Source of the DNA: Acidobacteriota bacterium
Lineage (GTDB): Bacteria; Acidobacteriota; Thermoanaerobaculia; Gp7-AA8
NCBI GenBank assembly: GCA_021325515.1
Contig: JAJPHC010000010.1
Coordinates: forward strand, 1 to 64,000
DNA length: 64,000 nucleotides
Direction: 5' to 3'
Shown: one piece after another, positions 16,003 to 24,924 of the stretch
Layout: each line of letters starts with the position of its first letter
Numbering within the stretch: position 1 is the stretch's first letter
The notes under the pieces: model-generated
The model's input: the letters and a program-made list of their open reading frames with translations, nothing else
The model's database searches: none
Told to the model about the DNA's origin: nothing
Made by a program: the position numbers and the translations under genes

Positions 16003-16983
16003 CTACAGCTTGATCCAGCCTCCGCCGCTTTCGCTCGACCTTCGCGCTGCATCGAGGACCCGCTGCTGCGCGAGTCCGTCGCGGAATGTCGCTGCCGGTG
16101 CGAGGCCGCTGCGGTCTCCCTCTTCGAGTGCCTGCTTGAGCGCGCGCCCGAGCTCCAGCGTGCCGCTGCCGAATGCGCCGCCTGCCGAGTTGCCGGGGAG
16201 CTCCGGCATCTCTTCACCCGCCGCGCGCGCGAACGGCTCGCCGCGCTTTGCCATCAGCAGCTCCGCTCCGATGAACCGCATCGCCGCATTCTCGCCATGG
16301 ATCGTGATCACGGAGCGCTCATCGGGTCCGTTCGCGACCGCGCTGAGCTGCATGATGCAGCGGATGCCGCCGGCGATCTTCAGGTTCACCGACGCGAGAT
16401 CGTCGGACGTCACGCGCTTTCCGTCTCGCTCGCTGATGATCGTGTTGAGCGTTGCCTGAACCTCTTCGATCTCGCCGGCGAGATAGCGCATCGCATCGGC
16501 GAAGTGCGAGCCGACCGCGCCGAGGATGCCGCCGCCGCGCGAGGCGTCGCTCCACCAGTCCCACTTGCGGCTGCGATCGCCGCGCGCGGGACTCGAATAG
16601 CGGATCTCGACGTAGCGCACACCACCGAGCTCGCTCATCCGTTCTTTCGCCGTGCGCCACGCAGGGAGAAAGCGCAGCTCGTGATCGATGAGCGCGATCA
16701 ATTGCGGATGTCGCGCGGCCACTGCGACGAGCTCTTCCGCTTCTTCTGCGTTGCGCGCCGTCGGCTTCTCGCTGATGACATGTTTGCCACGCTCGAGAAA
16801 CGCGCGCGCCATCTCGAGATGCTCCGACGGAGGAGTCGTGATCGTGACGAGCTCGACATCCGACTCCAGCAGCGTCTGCCAGTCATGTCCACGCACGTTC
16901 ACCACATCAAAGCCAAGTTGCTGGAAGAGCGGATTTTGAACGCGTTTCGCCCAGCCGCTGCCGATCGTCCCGATTTTCTTCAT
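16003..16983 (-). CDS. Gfo/Idh/MocA-family NAD(P)-dependent oxidoreductase
   Basis: The 326-residue protein has an N-terminal Rossmann fold (MKKIGTIGSGWAKRVQNPLF; the nucleotide loop is GTIGSGWA), then VTITTPPSEHLEMARAFLERGKHVISEKPTA with the family EKP motif carrying the catalytic Lys. The C-terminal alpha/beta domain contains GGGILGAVGSHFADAMRYL, where GSH-type His residues usually sit in the active site. Substrate is probably a sugar or cyclitol derivative but cannot be named. It is divergent from the anchored protein gene (31-bp gap) and convergent with pnp. Confidence 0.85.
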   Translation of the reverse strand: MKKIGTIGSGWAKRVQNPLFQQLGFDVVNVRGHDWQTLLESDVELVTITTPPSEHLEMARAFLERGKHVISEKPTARNAEEAEELVAVAARHPQLIALIDHELRFLPAWRTAKERMSELGGVRYVEIRYSSPARGDRSRKWDWWSDASRGGGILGAVGSHFADAMRYLAGEIEEVQATLNTIISERDGKRVTSDDLASVNLKIAGGIRCIMQLSAVANGPDERSVITIHGENAAMRFIGAELLMAKRGEPFARAAGEEMPELPGNSAGGAFGSGTLELGRALKQALEEGDRSGLAPAATFRDGLAQQRVLDAARRSSESGGGWIKL

Positions 16984-17014
16984 TGTGGAATCGATATTGC
17001 CATTGAAAGGAGTT

Positions 17015-17470
17015 ATGGAGAACCGACTACCAGAACGGCGTCAACGAGTCAGGATCCTGACGCTGAAGAACTTTGCCCGCTTCGCGCTCCTGGCCATCGT
17101 CGCGCTCGTCGGCGTGAACCTCTGGTCCGAAATGCGCGGCAATCGCGCCAGGGAGTACGGACGTCTCTACAGCCATGAGCTGAAAAATGACACGGTACCT
17201 TTGAAGCCTCATGTCGAAGTCGTGCAGGAAGCGCAACCTGTGCCCGATCGCATCGGAAGCGATCCGCTGCTGCTCGCTCCCGCCGCGCGGGAAGCGCAGT
17301 ATCTGTCGCCCGAACCGCCCGAACCGCCCGCTGGCGTTCCCGCTCCCGTTCCTGCCCAGCCGGTTCAGGCCGCGGCGGCGACTGGCAATCGGATCGGGAT
17401 CACGAACGACGGCGGCGGCCTGATGGTCACAGGTGAGCACAGGCTCCTGCGCGGAGGTTTCGGGCGATAG
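17015..17470 (+). CDS. Single-pass membrane-anchored protein, unknown function
   Basis: A 151-residue product: an Arg-rich N-terminus (MENRLPERRQRVRILTLKN), one transmembrane helix (ARFALLAIVALVGVNLW, residues ~19-36), then a charged and Pro/Ala-rich periplasmic stretch (SPEPPEPPAGVPAPVPAQP), ending TGEHRLLRGGFGR. No domain is recognised. AAGGAG at 17006-17011 supports the ATG at 17015 over an upstream in-frame start. A phosphohexomutase gene follows after 70 bp. It might link an envelope complex to the membrane, which is speculation. Confidence 0.6.
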   Translation: MENRLPERRQRVRILTLKNFARFALLAIVALVGVNLWSEMRGNRAREYGRLYSHELKNDTVPLKPHVEVVQEAQPVPDRIGSDPLLLAPAAREAQYLSPEPPEPPAGVPAPVPAQPVQAAAATGNRIGITNDGGGLMVTGEHRLLRGGFGR

Positions 17471-17540
17471 CGTCCGGCAGCGCTCCGCGGATCCGACTGG
17501 CCCGCGAATCCCTCGCTTGGCTCGGGATAAACTGATGTGA

Positions 17541-18992
17541 ATGTCGGATCCAATCTCGTTCGGTACCGACGGCTGGCGAGCCGTCATTGCGGAAACCTAT
17601 ACATTCGAGAACGTGCGGCGTGTCGCGGCGGCGATCGCCGTTGCGGCGCGCGGACTCGAGCCGCCGCCCGGCATCGATCGAAACACGCTGATCGTCGGCT
17701 ATGACCGCCGCTTCCTGTCGCGCGAGTTCGCACTGCTCGTTGCCGATGTTCTGCGCGAGAGCGGCTATCAGGTCATCCTCTCCGATCGGCCCGTGCCCTC
17801 GCAATGCGTCTCCTTCACCGCATTTCACCGCAAGGTTCTCGGCGGCGTCATCGTGACGGCGAGCCACAATCCGGCGAAGTACAACGGCATCAAGTTCAAG
17901 GCGTGGTACGGCGGCTCGGCGCTGCCGGAGACCTACGCTCGAATCGCGGAATCGATCGGCAGAACGGATAAGCGCGACGGCGGGCGTGTGAGCGAGGAGA
18001 ACATCGTCGACGACTACGTCGACGCGCTGCGTGCGGAGCTCGACGTTCAGAAGATTCGCAACGCGCGCATCGCGATCCTTCACGATCCCATTCACGGCGT
18101 CGCGGCGCAGATCCCGTCACGCGTGCTCGGTCTCGACTATCTCGGCTCGCGGCGGATTCTGCAGCGAAGCATCACGCCGCTCACGGAGACGATCGTCGAC
18201 GGCATCCGCGGCGAGCTGAACCCTTCCTTCGGAGGCGTGAACCCCGAACCGATTCCCGAGAACCTCGGCGCCTCGCGCAACGTCATGCTGACCGGTGAAT
18301 ACGACCTCGCCATCTGCAACGACGGAGATGCCGATCGCCTCGGCATTCTCGACGATCGCGGCGAGTTCGTCTCTCCGCACAAGATCATCGCGCTGCTCGC
18401 GCTCTATCTCGTACGCGAGAAGAAGATGGAGGGCGAGATCGTGAAGACGTTCTCCACGACGCGCCTCATCGAGAAGATCACGAAATCGATCGGCGCGACA
18501 CTCCACGAGACGCCGATCGGCTTCAAGTACGTCGCGGACCTCATGCTCACGCGCAATGTCCTGATCGGCGGCGAGGAGAGCGGAGGCATCGCGTTCGGAC
18601 ACTTCCTGCCGGAGCGTGACGGAATCCTCTCGGGACTCTACGTTGCCGAATGCGTGGCGCATTTCGGCATTCCGTTGTCGGAGATCGTCGCGCGGATGGA
18701 AGAGGAATTCGGCGCGTTGCATTACGATCGCCGCGATCTCAGCCGCCCGATGCCGCAGTGCGCGCGGCTGATCGATCGCGTGCGCTCCGGCGAGCTCGAT
18801 CAGGAGTTCGGCCGCGACTTCGCGGGGCGCGAGGAAAAAGATGGCGTGAAGATGAACTTCGCAGAGGGTTCGTGGATCCTGTTCCGCAAATCAGGAACGG
18901 AGCCGATCATCCGCATCTATTGCGAGTCGCCGAGCAGGGATCGCGTGCAGGAGATGCTCGCCATCGCCACGGCGCAACTGGATCGAGTGTAG
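17541..18992 (+). CDS. Phosphoglucomutase/phosphomannomutase family enzyme
   Basis: The 483-residue alpha-D-phosphohexomutase interconverts hexose 1- and 6-phosphates. The substrate-entry loop GTDGWRAVIAE, the phosphoserine motif GGVIVTASHNPAKYNG (Ser near residue 111), the Mg2+-binding DGDADRLG near residue 268, the sugar-binding GEESGG near residue 340 and the C-terminal phosphate-binding FRKSGTEPIIRIYCES are all present, so it should be active. The subgroup (PgcA/ManB-like or PNGM-like) is uncertain. A GATGTGAATG start region has a weak ribosome site. It converges with the small membrane-protein gene, 6 bp apart. Confidence 0.92.
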   Translation: MSDPISFGTDGWRAVIAETYTFENVRRVAAAIAVAARGLEPPPGIDRNTLIVGYDRRFLSREFALLVADVLRESGYQVILSDRPVPSQCVSFTAFHRKVLGGVIVTASHNPAKYNGIKFKAWYGGSALPETYARIAESIGRTDKRDGGRVSEENIVDDYVDALRAELDVQKIRNARIAILHDPIHGVAAQIPSRVLGLDYLGSRRILQRSITPLTETIVDGIRGELNPSFGGVNPEPIPENLGASRNVMLTGEYDLAICNDGDADRLGILDDRGEFVSPHKIIALLALYLVREKKMEGEIVKTFSTTRLIEKITKSIGATLHETPIGFKYVADLMLTRNVLIGGEESGGIAFGHFLPERDGILSGLYVAECVAHFGIPLSEIVARMEEEFGALHYDRRDLSRPMPQCARLIDRVRSGELDQEFGRDFAGREEKDGVKMNFAEGSWILFRKSGTEPIIRIYCESPSRDRVQEMLAIATAQLDRV

Positions 18993-18998
18993 GACCTC

Positions 18999-19502
18999 TC
19001 AGGTTGCGCTGCGCGCGTCCCTGCGCGACGCGATCAATTTCGCCAGCTCCTCGGCATCCAGCCCGTACGTCTCCGGCACGAGCTCGTCGTACTTCGTGGC
19101 GCGCCGGTTCTGCGCGGCTCTCTTCGCGCTTTCCGGCGGCACCTGGCGGTAGTTGAAAGCCACCATGACGTTGCGGCGGAAGAGAATCACGCCGACGTCG
19201 CCGATGTTCGTCCATGGAACGTCGTACTGCCGGAACGTGGTGCGGACGCTGAGCTGGGCCGGCGTCAGGCGAAGGTAATTGCGTCCCGAGGCGAGGTGAA
19301 AGATGGCGAATCCGATGAAGGCGGCGGAGACGAAGAAGGCGACCCAACCCATCGGGTCGTGATCCTTGATCGCCATGACGGGCCCGACCACGACGCCGAG
19401 GGAGAAGAAGAGAATGATGAGAATCCACTTCAGCCGGCTCGGATAGAGGGTGGCCTCCTGCCCTGGATTCAGGCGCAGGGCCGCCAACTCGTTCGCGTCC
19501 AT
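18999..19502 (-). CDS. Two-helix membrane protein with PH-like domain (STM3941-like)
   Basis: The 167-residue protein has a short N-terminus ending LYPSRLKW, two adjacent transmembrane helices (ILIILFFSLGVVVGPVMAI and MGWVAFFVSAAFIGFAIFHLA), then a soluble part reading as beta-strands: YLRLTPAQLSVRTTFRQYDVPWTNIGDV. This layout resembles STM3941-type and other PH-like membrane proteins. The C-terminal segment (DELVPETYGLDAEELAKLIASRR) is helical. It is divergent from the E1 dehydrogenase gene, 57 bp apart. Function is unknown and the family call is by resemblance. Confidence 0.6.
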   Translation of the reverse strand: MDANELAALRLNPGQEATLYPSRLKWILIILFFSLGVVVGPVMAIKDHDPMGWVAFFVSAAFIGFAIFHLASGRNYLRLTPAQLSVRTTFRQYDVPWTNIGDVGVILFRRNVMVAFNYRQVPPESAKRAAQNRRATKYDELVPETYGLDAEELAKLIASRRDARSAT

Positions 19503-19559
19503 GATCCGAGAATCGTAACACCGCCTGTTTTGTTAGGATTCGCCTCCGGAGACTTCCAA

Positions 19560-21962
19560 GTGCCCACACCAGAGCAGACACACGATACCCGTACGCAGTT
19601 CACACGCGAGAGCATCATCGATGACTATCGTGTGGCGTACCGCAGCCGCCAGGCGAGCCTCATCGGCCGGAAAGAGGTTCTCACCGGCAAGGCGAAGTTC
19701 GGCATTTTCGGCGATGGCAAGGAAATCCCGCAGTTGGCGATGGCGCGCGCGTTCCGCAACGGTGATTTTCGCTCCGGCTATTACCGCGATCAGACCTTCA
19801 TGCTCGCCGCAGGTGCGGCGACGCTCGATGAATTTTTCGCGCAGCTCTACGCGGATGCCGATGTGACTCGCGATCCGTGGTCGGCGGGGCGCTCGATGAA
19901 CGCGCACTTCTCCACGCGCTCCCTCGATGCGGATGGGAACTGGAAAGATCTGACGGCCATGAACAACTCATCGGCGGACGGGTCGCCGACGGCGTCGCAG
20001 ATGCCGCGCCTGGTTGGGCTCGCGTGGGCGTCGCGGCTCTATCGCGAGGTGCCGGAGCTGAAGGATCTCTCGAAGTTCACGAGGAACGGCGACGAGATCG
20101 CGTGGGGCACGATCGGCAACGCCAGCTCCGCGGAAGGCATGTTCTGGGAGTCGATCAACGCCGGCGGCGTCCTCGGGATCCCGATGATCGTATCGATCTG
20201 GGATGACGGCTACGGCATCTCGGTGCCGAATGAATTTCAGATCACGAAGGGAAACCTCTCGGAACTGCTCAAGGGTTTCCAGCGCGAACGCGGCTCGAAG
20301 AACGGCTTCGACATCTACACCGTCAAGGCCTGGGACTATCCGGCCCTTTGCGAGACGTATCTCGCGGCGGCGTCGATCGTCCGGATGGAACATGTGCCGG
20401 CGATCATTCACGTCATCGAAGTCACGCAGCCGCAGGGTCATTCGACGTCGGGTTCACACGAGCGCTACAAGTCGAAAGAGCGGCTCGAGTGGGAGATCGA
20501 GTACGACGGCATTCGCAAGATGCGCGAGTGGATGATCGGGCAGGGAATCGCGTCGAGCGAAGAGCTCGATCAGTTCGAGCGCGAGGATCTGCAGGCGGTG
20601 AGGGAAGCCCAGCGGCGCGCGTGGGATGCGTACCGCGCGCCGATCGATGCCGATGTGAAGCGCGCGATCGAATTCATCGACGCGATGGCCGCCGGCTCGC
20701 CGCGCAAGAGCGAGCTCGAAGCGATTCGCAGCGAGCTCGCGCGGACGCAGTCTCCGTTCCGCCGCGATGCGATGCGCGCGCTGACCTCGGCCGTGATCCT
20801 CTCCGGTGGTGATGCCGCGGCAGCAGCGTGGCTGCGTGAGCAGCAGCGCGCCGGCGACGAGCGATATGCACAGCATCTTCACAGCGAAGGCGCGGAGGCG
20901 GCGATCCGTGTGCCGGAGGTGAAGGTCGAGTACGCGGATGACGCGCCGGTGCTGAACGGCTTCGAGATCCTCAATCATTGTTTCGATCACGCATTGCGGC
21001 GCGATCCGCGCGTCATCATCTTCGGTGAGGATGTCGGCAAGCTCGGCGATGTGAATCAGGGCTGCGCGGGACTGCAGGAGAAGTACGGCCTGCTGCGCGT
21101 CAGCGACACCGGCATTCGCGAGACCACCATCATGGGGCAGGCGATCGGTGCCGCGCTGCGCGGTCTCCGTCCGATTGCCGAGATTCAGTATCTCGATTAC
21201 ATCCTCTATGGATTGCAGATCCTGTCGGACGATCTCGCGACGACGCGCTGGCGCTCGGCGGGCGGGCAGAAGTGCCCGGCGATCATCCGCACGCGTGGGC
21301 ATCGGCTCGAGGGCATCTGGCATGCGGGCTCGCCGATGGCCGGCATCATCAGTCTCGTCCGCGGCATGTACGTATGCGTGCCGCGCAACATGACGCAGGC
21401 CGCGGGCTTCTACAACACGCTGCTGCAGGGCGACGATCCAGCGATTGTGGTCGAAGTGCTCAACGGGTATCGCACGAAGGAGAAGCTGCCTTCGAACATC
21501 GACCGCTTCACGCTGCCCCTCGGAGTGCCGGAGGTCGTGCGCGCCGGGAGCGATGTGACGCTGGTGTCGTATGGTGCGACGCTGCGGATCGTGCTCGAGG
21601 CGGCGGAGCTGCTGGCGGCGGTCGGCATCGACGCGGAAGTGATCGATGTGCAGACGCTGCTGCCTTTCGACGTGCGCGGCGTGATCGTCGAGTCGGTGAA
21701 GAAGACGAATCGCGTGGCGTTCATCGACGAGGATGTGCCCGGCGGCGCGACCGCCTACATGCTGCAGCAGGTTCTCGAGCGCGATCATGGTTACGACTGG
21801 CTCGACTCCGAGCCGCTGACGATCCCGGCGAAGGCGCATCGTCCCGCATACGGATCGGACGGCGATTACTGGTCGAAGCCGAACCGCGAATCGATCTTCG
21901 CCGCCATCTACGCCCTGCTGCGCGAAACCAACCCCCGCACCTACCCCGACCTCCTCCGTTAA
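19560..21962 (+). CDS. Fused 2-oxoacid dehydrogenase E1 alpha/beta subunit
   Basis: The 800-residue thiamin-diphosphate enzyme should decarboxylate a 2-oxoacid (branched-chain or pyruvate) and pass the acyl group to an E2 lipoyl protein. Residues ~15-370 match E1 alpha (GYYRDQTFMLAAG, then WGTIGNASSAEGMFWESINAGGVLGIP, WDDGYGIS and THE Q-P-Q-G-H-STSGSHERYKSKERL region). Residues ~455-800 match E1 beta (VIIFGEDVGKLGDVNQGC, RVSDTGIRETTIMGQAIGAAL). The Mg2+-ligand position of the ThDP motif is Asn (TIGNAS), where unfused enzymes have GDG. The GTG start has GGAG at 19548-19551; no upstream Met fits. No E2 or E3 gene is in the window. The stop codon is supplied by the adjoining palindrome. Confidence 0.88.
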   Translation: MPTPEQTHDTRTQFTRESIIDDYRVAYRSRQASLIGRKEVLTGKAKFGIFGDGKEIPQLAMARAFRNGDFRSGYYRDQTFMLAAGAATLDEFFAQLYADADVTRDPWSAGRSMNAHFSTRSLDADGNWKDLTAMNNSSADGSPTASQMPRLVGLAWASRLYREVPELKDLSKFTRNGDEIAWGTIGNASSAEGMFWESINAGGVLGIPMIVSIWDDGYGISVPNEFQITKGNLSELLKGFQRERGSKNGFDIYTVKAWDYPALCETYLAAASIVRMEHVPAIIHVIEVTQPQGHSTSGSHERYKSKERLEWEIEYDGIRKMREWMIGQGIASSEELDQFEREDLQAVREAQRRAWDAYRAPIDADVKRAIEFIDAMAAGSPRKSELEAIRSELARTQSPFRRDAMRALTSAVILSGGDAAAAAWLREQQRAGDERYAQHLHSEGAEAAIRVPEVKVEYADDAPVLNGFEILNHCFDHALRRDPRVIIFGEDVGKLGDVNQGCAGLQEKYGLLRVSDTGIRETTIMGQAIGAALRGLRPIAEIQYLDYILYGLQILSDDLATTRWRSAGGQKCPAIIRTRGHRLEGIWHAGSPMAGIISLVRGMYVCVPRNMTQAAGFYNTLLQGDDPAIVVEVLNGYRTKEKLPSNIDRFTLPLGVPEVVRAGSDVTLVSYGATLRIVLEAAELLAAVGIDAEVIDVQTLLPFDVRGVIVESVKKTNRVAFIDEDVPGGATAYMLQQVLERDHGYDWLDSEPLTIPAKAHRPAYGSDGDYWSKPNRESIFAAIYALLRETNPRTYPDLLR

Positions 21963-22062
21963 GTTGGTTTTCGGGGGTCACACCTGGAAAATCAACTTAA
22001 CTCGATGCCAACTTCTGTCGTTAAGTTGATTTTCCAGGTGTGACCCCCGAAAACCAACTTAA
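21959..22062. repeat. REPIN-like pair of inverted 42-bp palindromes
   Basis: 21959-22000 and 22021-22062 are perfect reverse complements, 42 bp each, with a 20-bp spacer. Each arm is itself an imperfect palindrome, starting TTAAGTTG and ending CAACTTAA, with GGGGTCACACC at the core. The whole is therefore two REP-like units facing each other. The TTAA at the left end supplies the TAA stop of the E1 gene, and the right end supplies the TAA stop of the PLD gene. GTGTGACCCC-type cores are, from memory, typical of REPs mobilised by TnpA-REP (RAYT) transposases; no such gene is in the window. Confidence 0.92.
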
Positions 22063-23300
22063 AGCTGGCGCTCGTAGACGGGGAGGAGGAGGCGTAGCAG
22101 CCAGGCGCGCATCCTTGATGCGGTGGACGGGCGGATCCGTTTTTCGATTGCGCCGACGGCCCACGAGTTCCGCGCGTGCGCGTCGATCGATGCGAGCAGC
22201 TCCTGCGCGCACGCGTCATCGTCGGTGACCGACATCGCTTCCGCGTTCAGATTCTCGGAGCGGGGGTCGACGTTGTAGGAGCCGATGAACGCGCGGCGGC
22301 CATCGATCACCATCGATTTGGCGTGCAGCATGTCCGGCCCTTTGAACTCGTGAAGCTCGATGCCGGCGCGCCTCATTCGCCGCCGGTACTTCAGGTAGCC
22401 GACGTAGGGAAGCAGCCCATCGCTCGATCGCAGCGAGTTGGTGACGATGCGCACGCGCACCCCCTCCGCGACTTTTCTTCGCAGCAGCGCAAGCACTCCA
22501 CCGGTCGGAACGAGATAGGGCGACTCGATCACGATCTCCGACTTCGCATTGGCGATCGCGTCTGCAAGCCGCACGACGAGGCGCGGCTCGTCCTGATCGG
22601 GCAGCGGGTCGTGGAGGAACTCGACCGTATCGACTTCGGCCGATGACCAGTCGTGATTCGCGGCGTCGATGATGCCGGTCTGCTCGAGACGGCAGACTGC
22701 GTCATCGAGAATCGCGGATGCCTTCGCCTTCTCGCGCGGCGACACGCTCACATCGAGCGCCGTGACCTCGGCGCTTTCCCACAGCTCGTCGAAGTGGCGA
22801 TCGGCGTCGATCGCCGACGATCCTTCCACGTAGACATCGCGATCGATGTAGTTGCGCTTTGCGAGTCCGAAGTACGACTCGGCGAGATTGCGGCCGCCGG
22901 TGATGTAGCGCGCGCTGTCGGCGACGACGACCTTCTCGTGCATGCGCCGGAAGATCCAGCTCGGATGGCGCAGCGTCAGCGGGTGATACACGCGCACGAG
23001 CACGCCCTCATCGCTGAGATGGGCGAGCACCGCCCTGGGGATGTGCTGGAAGTTCGCGTCGACGATCATCCGCACGCAGGGGACACCGCGGCGCTTCGCG
23101 TCGCGCATCAGCGCTAGTGCCGCCATCGTGATCCGGTCGTTGCGCGCGAGGAAGTAGAGCGCGTCGATCTCGTGCTTCGCCTGCCTGATGATATCGACGC
23201 GTGCCTGCGCTGCGTCGCGCGGATCATCGAGCAGACGAAAGACGTCCGCCTGCGCGGAGGCCGTCAGCAGCAGACACAGCAGGAGCGTCGCCCGGCGCAT
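22059..23300 (-). CDS. Secreted phospholipase D-family protein (two HKD motifs)
   Basis: The 413-residue protein has a signal peptide (MRRATLLLCLLLTASAQA), so it should act outside the cytoplasm. It has two HxK(x)4D motifs: HEKVVVADSARYITGGRN (residue ~120) and HAKSMVIDGRRAFIGSYN (residue ~335), with the typical downstream Asn. This two-motif layout and the FPKLVP-like SPYLVPTGGVLALLRR segment resemble cardiolipin-synthase/PLD enzymes; the substrate is probably a phospholipid or phosphodiester. A longer frame to 23786 exists but lies over the neighbour's promoter region. It is divergent from the L,D-transpeptidase gene (90 bp). Confidence 0.87.
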   Translation of the reverse strand: MRRATLLLCLLLTASAQADVFRLLDDPRDAAQARVDIIRQAKHEIDALYFLARNDRITMAALALMRDAKRRGVPCVRMIVDANFQHIPRAVLAHLSDEGVLVRVYHPLTLRHPSWIFRRMHEKVVVADSARYITGGRNLAESYFGLAKRNYIDRDVYVEGSSAIDADRHFDELWESAEVTALDVSVSPREKAKASAILDDAVCRLEQTGIIDAANHDWSSAEVDTVEFLHDPLPDQDEPRLVVRLADAIANAKSEIVIESPYLVPTGGVLALLRRKVAEGVRVRIVTNSLRSSDGLLPYVGYLKYRRRMRRAGIELHEFKGPDMLHAKSMVIDGRRAFIGSYNVDPRSENLNAEAMSVTDDDACAQELLASIDAHARNSWAVGAIEKRIRPSTASRMRAWLLRLLLPVYERQL

Positions 23301-23390
23301 CGTCCGTCCATCCTCCACATTGCAGGCCAAATTGGGAAATCGGTTTTCCGTGCCATTTGTTACCATTGCCCGGTCCGTAGCAAACAAGCT

Positions 23391-24047
23391 GTGAAACGAA
23401 TTCTTCTCCTCATTTCGCTGGTCACCGCGATCTCTGCGCCTGCGTTGCGCGCGGAGACGCCGGATCCAATGCTCGGTTCGCTCGCGCAGCAGGCTCCCGG
23501 TCTGAGCACCCAGGTGCTGAGCCTGGCATTGAAGGCGGTACACAAGGCTGCACAAAAAGGCCTCGTGAAACGCGACAACCTGCTGACGGTGATCGACTAT
23601 TCGATTCCGTCGACGCAGCCGCGCCTCTTCGTCTTCGATCTGGCGAGCAAGCGCCTGCTGTTTCGCGAGCTCTGCGCGCACGGGAAGAACAGCGGCGATG
23701 TCAAAACGCAATTCTTCTCCAACGATCCCGGCAGCCTCGCCACCAGCCTCGGGCTCTACGTGACGGAAGACACGTATTACGGCCACAACGGCTATTCACT
23801 TCGTCTGAAGGGGCTCGACGCCGGCTTCAACGATCTTGCGCTCGATCGCGCGATCGTCGTGCATGGCGCGGCGTATGTGAGCCAGGAAGCGATCAAAGCG
23901 CTCGGCCGTCTCGGCCGCAGTTGGGGCTGCCCTGCGGTGCGCCCCGAGATCGCGCAGAAACTGATCGACAGCATCCGCGGCGGCAGCGCGATCTTCGCCT
24001 ATTACCCGGAGAAGGACTGGCTCGATCACTCGGCGTTTCTCCACTAG
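23391..24047 (+). CDS. Murein L,D-transpeptidase catalytic-domain protein
   Basis: The 218-residue protein begins at GTG with a signal peptide (MKRILLLISLVTAISAPALRA) and is expected in the periplasm. The catalytic region includes RAIVVHGAAYVSQEA with the conserved His, then GRSWGCPAVRPEIAQKLIDSI with the nucleophilic Cys in SWGCPAV. This matches the PF13645-type murein L,D-transpeptidase catalytic family rather than classic YkuD. It may crosslink peptidoglycan or attach proteins to it. The GTG is preceded by GCAAACAAGCT and lacks a strong Shine-Dalgarno. It overlaps the convergent fdhD gene by 4 bp at the stop codons. Confidence 0.82.
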   Translation: MKRILLLISLVTAISAPALRAETPDPMLGSLAQQAPGLSTQVLSLALKAVHKAAQKGLVKRDNLLTVIDYSIPSTQPRLFVFDLASKRLLFRELCAHGKNSGDVKTQFFSNDPGSLATSLGLYVTEDTYYGHNGYSLRLKGLDAGFNDLALDRAIVVHGAAYVSQEAIKALGRLGRSWGCPAVRPEIAQKLIDSIRGGSAIFAYYPEKDWLDHSAFLH

Positions 24048-24817
24048 ACGACGCGCTGCTCACCCGAATAGACGTTGTAACGCCCGTCGCGCAGAAATCC
24101 GATCAGCGTGACGTTCATCTCGCGTGCGAGCTCGACCGCCAGTGATGACGGCGCTCCGACCGCGGCGACGATCGGGATTCGTGCGACGACGGCTTTCTGA
24201 ATCAGCTCGAAGCCTGCGCGGCCGCTCAGCATCATGACGGCAGGCGCGGCGCTGGATTCGCGGAGGAGCGACCCGATCACTTTGTCGACCGCGTTGTGCC
24301 GCCCGACGTCTTCGCGGGCCGAGAGCAGTTGACCATCGGCGGTGAAGGCGGCCGCGGCGTGCAGGCCTCCTGTGGCGTCGAACGTCTGCTGCTCCTCGCG
24401 CAGCCGGGCCGGCAATCCGATCAGCGTCTTCGCACTCAGACGCACGTCCGACGCGATGGCGCGGCTCTGCGTGCGAAGCGCGTCGATCGATGTCTTGCCG
24501 CAAACGCCGCACGATGATGTCGCGTAGAAGTGCCGCTGCAGCCTCTGCCAGTCGACACTGATGCCGTCCTTCAACGCGATGCGCACGACGTTGGGCGAGC
24601 CCCAGTGGCGCACCTCCGCGATGTCCGCATGGTTCTTCACGACCGATTCGGTGATGACGAATCCCGTTGCGAGCTCGGCGTCATCGCCCGGAGTGCGCAG
24701 CGTGACGGAGAGCGGACGATCGCCGACGCGAATCTCGAGCGGCTCTTCGACCGCGACTTCATCGCGGGTCTGTTCCGATGTGGATCGGATGATGTCGACG
24801 CGGGTGCTGCGAGTCAT
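24044..24817 (-). CDS. fdhD: Formate dehydrogenase sulfurtransferase FdhD
   Basis: The 257-residue protein transfers sulfur from a cysteine desulfurase to the molybdenum cofactor of formate dehydrogenase. The N-terminal domain has EEPLEIRVGDRPLSVTLRTPGDDAELATGFV. The sulfur-carrying cysteines are in the CxxC of SSCGVCGKTSID near residue 105. The C-terminal part has REDVGRHNAVDKVIG and SGRAGFELIQKAVVARIPIV. An in-frame longer start (24922) overlaps the upstream formate dehydrogenase region; MTRSTRV at 24817 is preferred, with GGAAGGA upstream. It is divergent from the FDH operon it serves. Confidence 0.95.
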   Translation of the reverse strand: MTRSTRVDIIRSTSEQTRDEVAVEEPLEIRVGDRPLSVTLRTPGDDAELATGFVITESVVKNHADIAEVRHWGSPNVVRIALKDGISVDWQRLQRHFYATSSCGVCGKTSIDALRTQSRAIASDVRLSAKTLIGLPARLREEQQTFDATGGLHAAAAFTADGQLLSAREDVGRHNAVDKVIGSLLRESSAAPAVMMLSGRAGFELIQKAVVARIPIVAAVGAPSSLAVELAREMNVTLIGFLRDGRYNVYSGEQRVV

Positions 24818-24924
24818 GAGGAGAGAGATCCTTCCCGTCGAGGCTGAGTCGTGCAAGATGCCTGCGCGGCTGCAAGTGTAGGGCATGCTCCGTTCGACAC
24901 CTTTTTTTGCATACACTCTCACTC

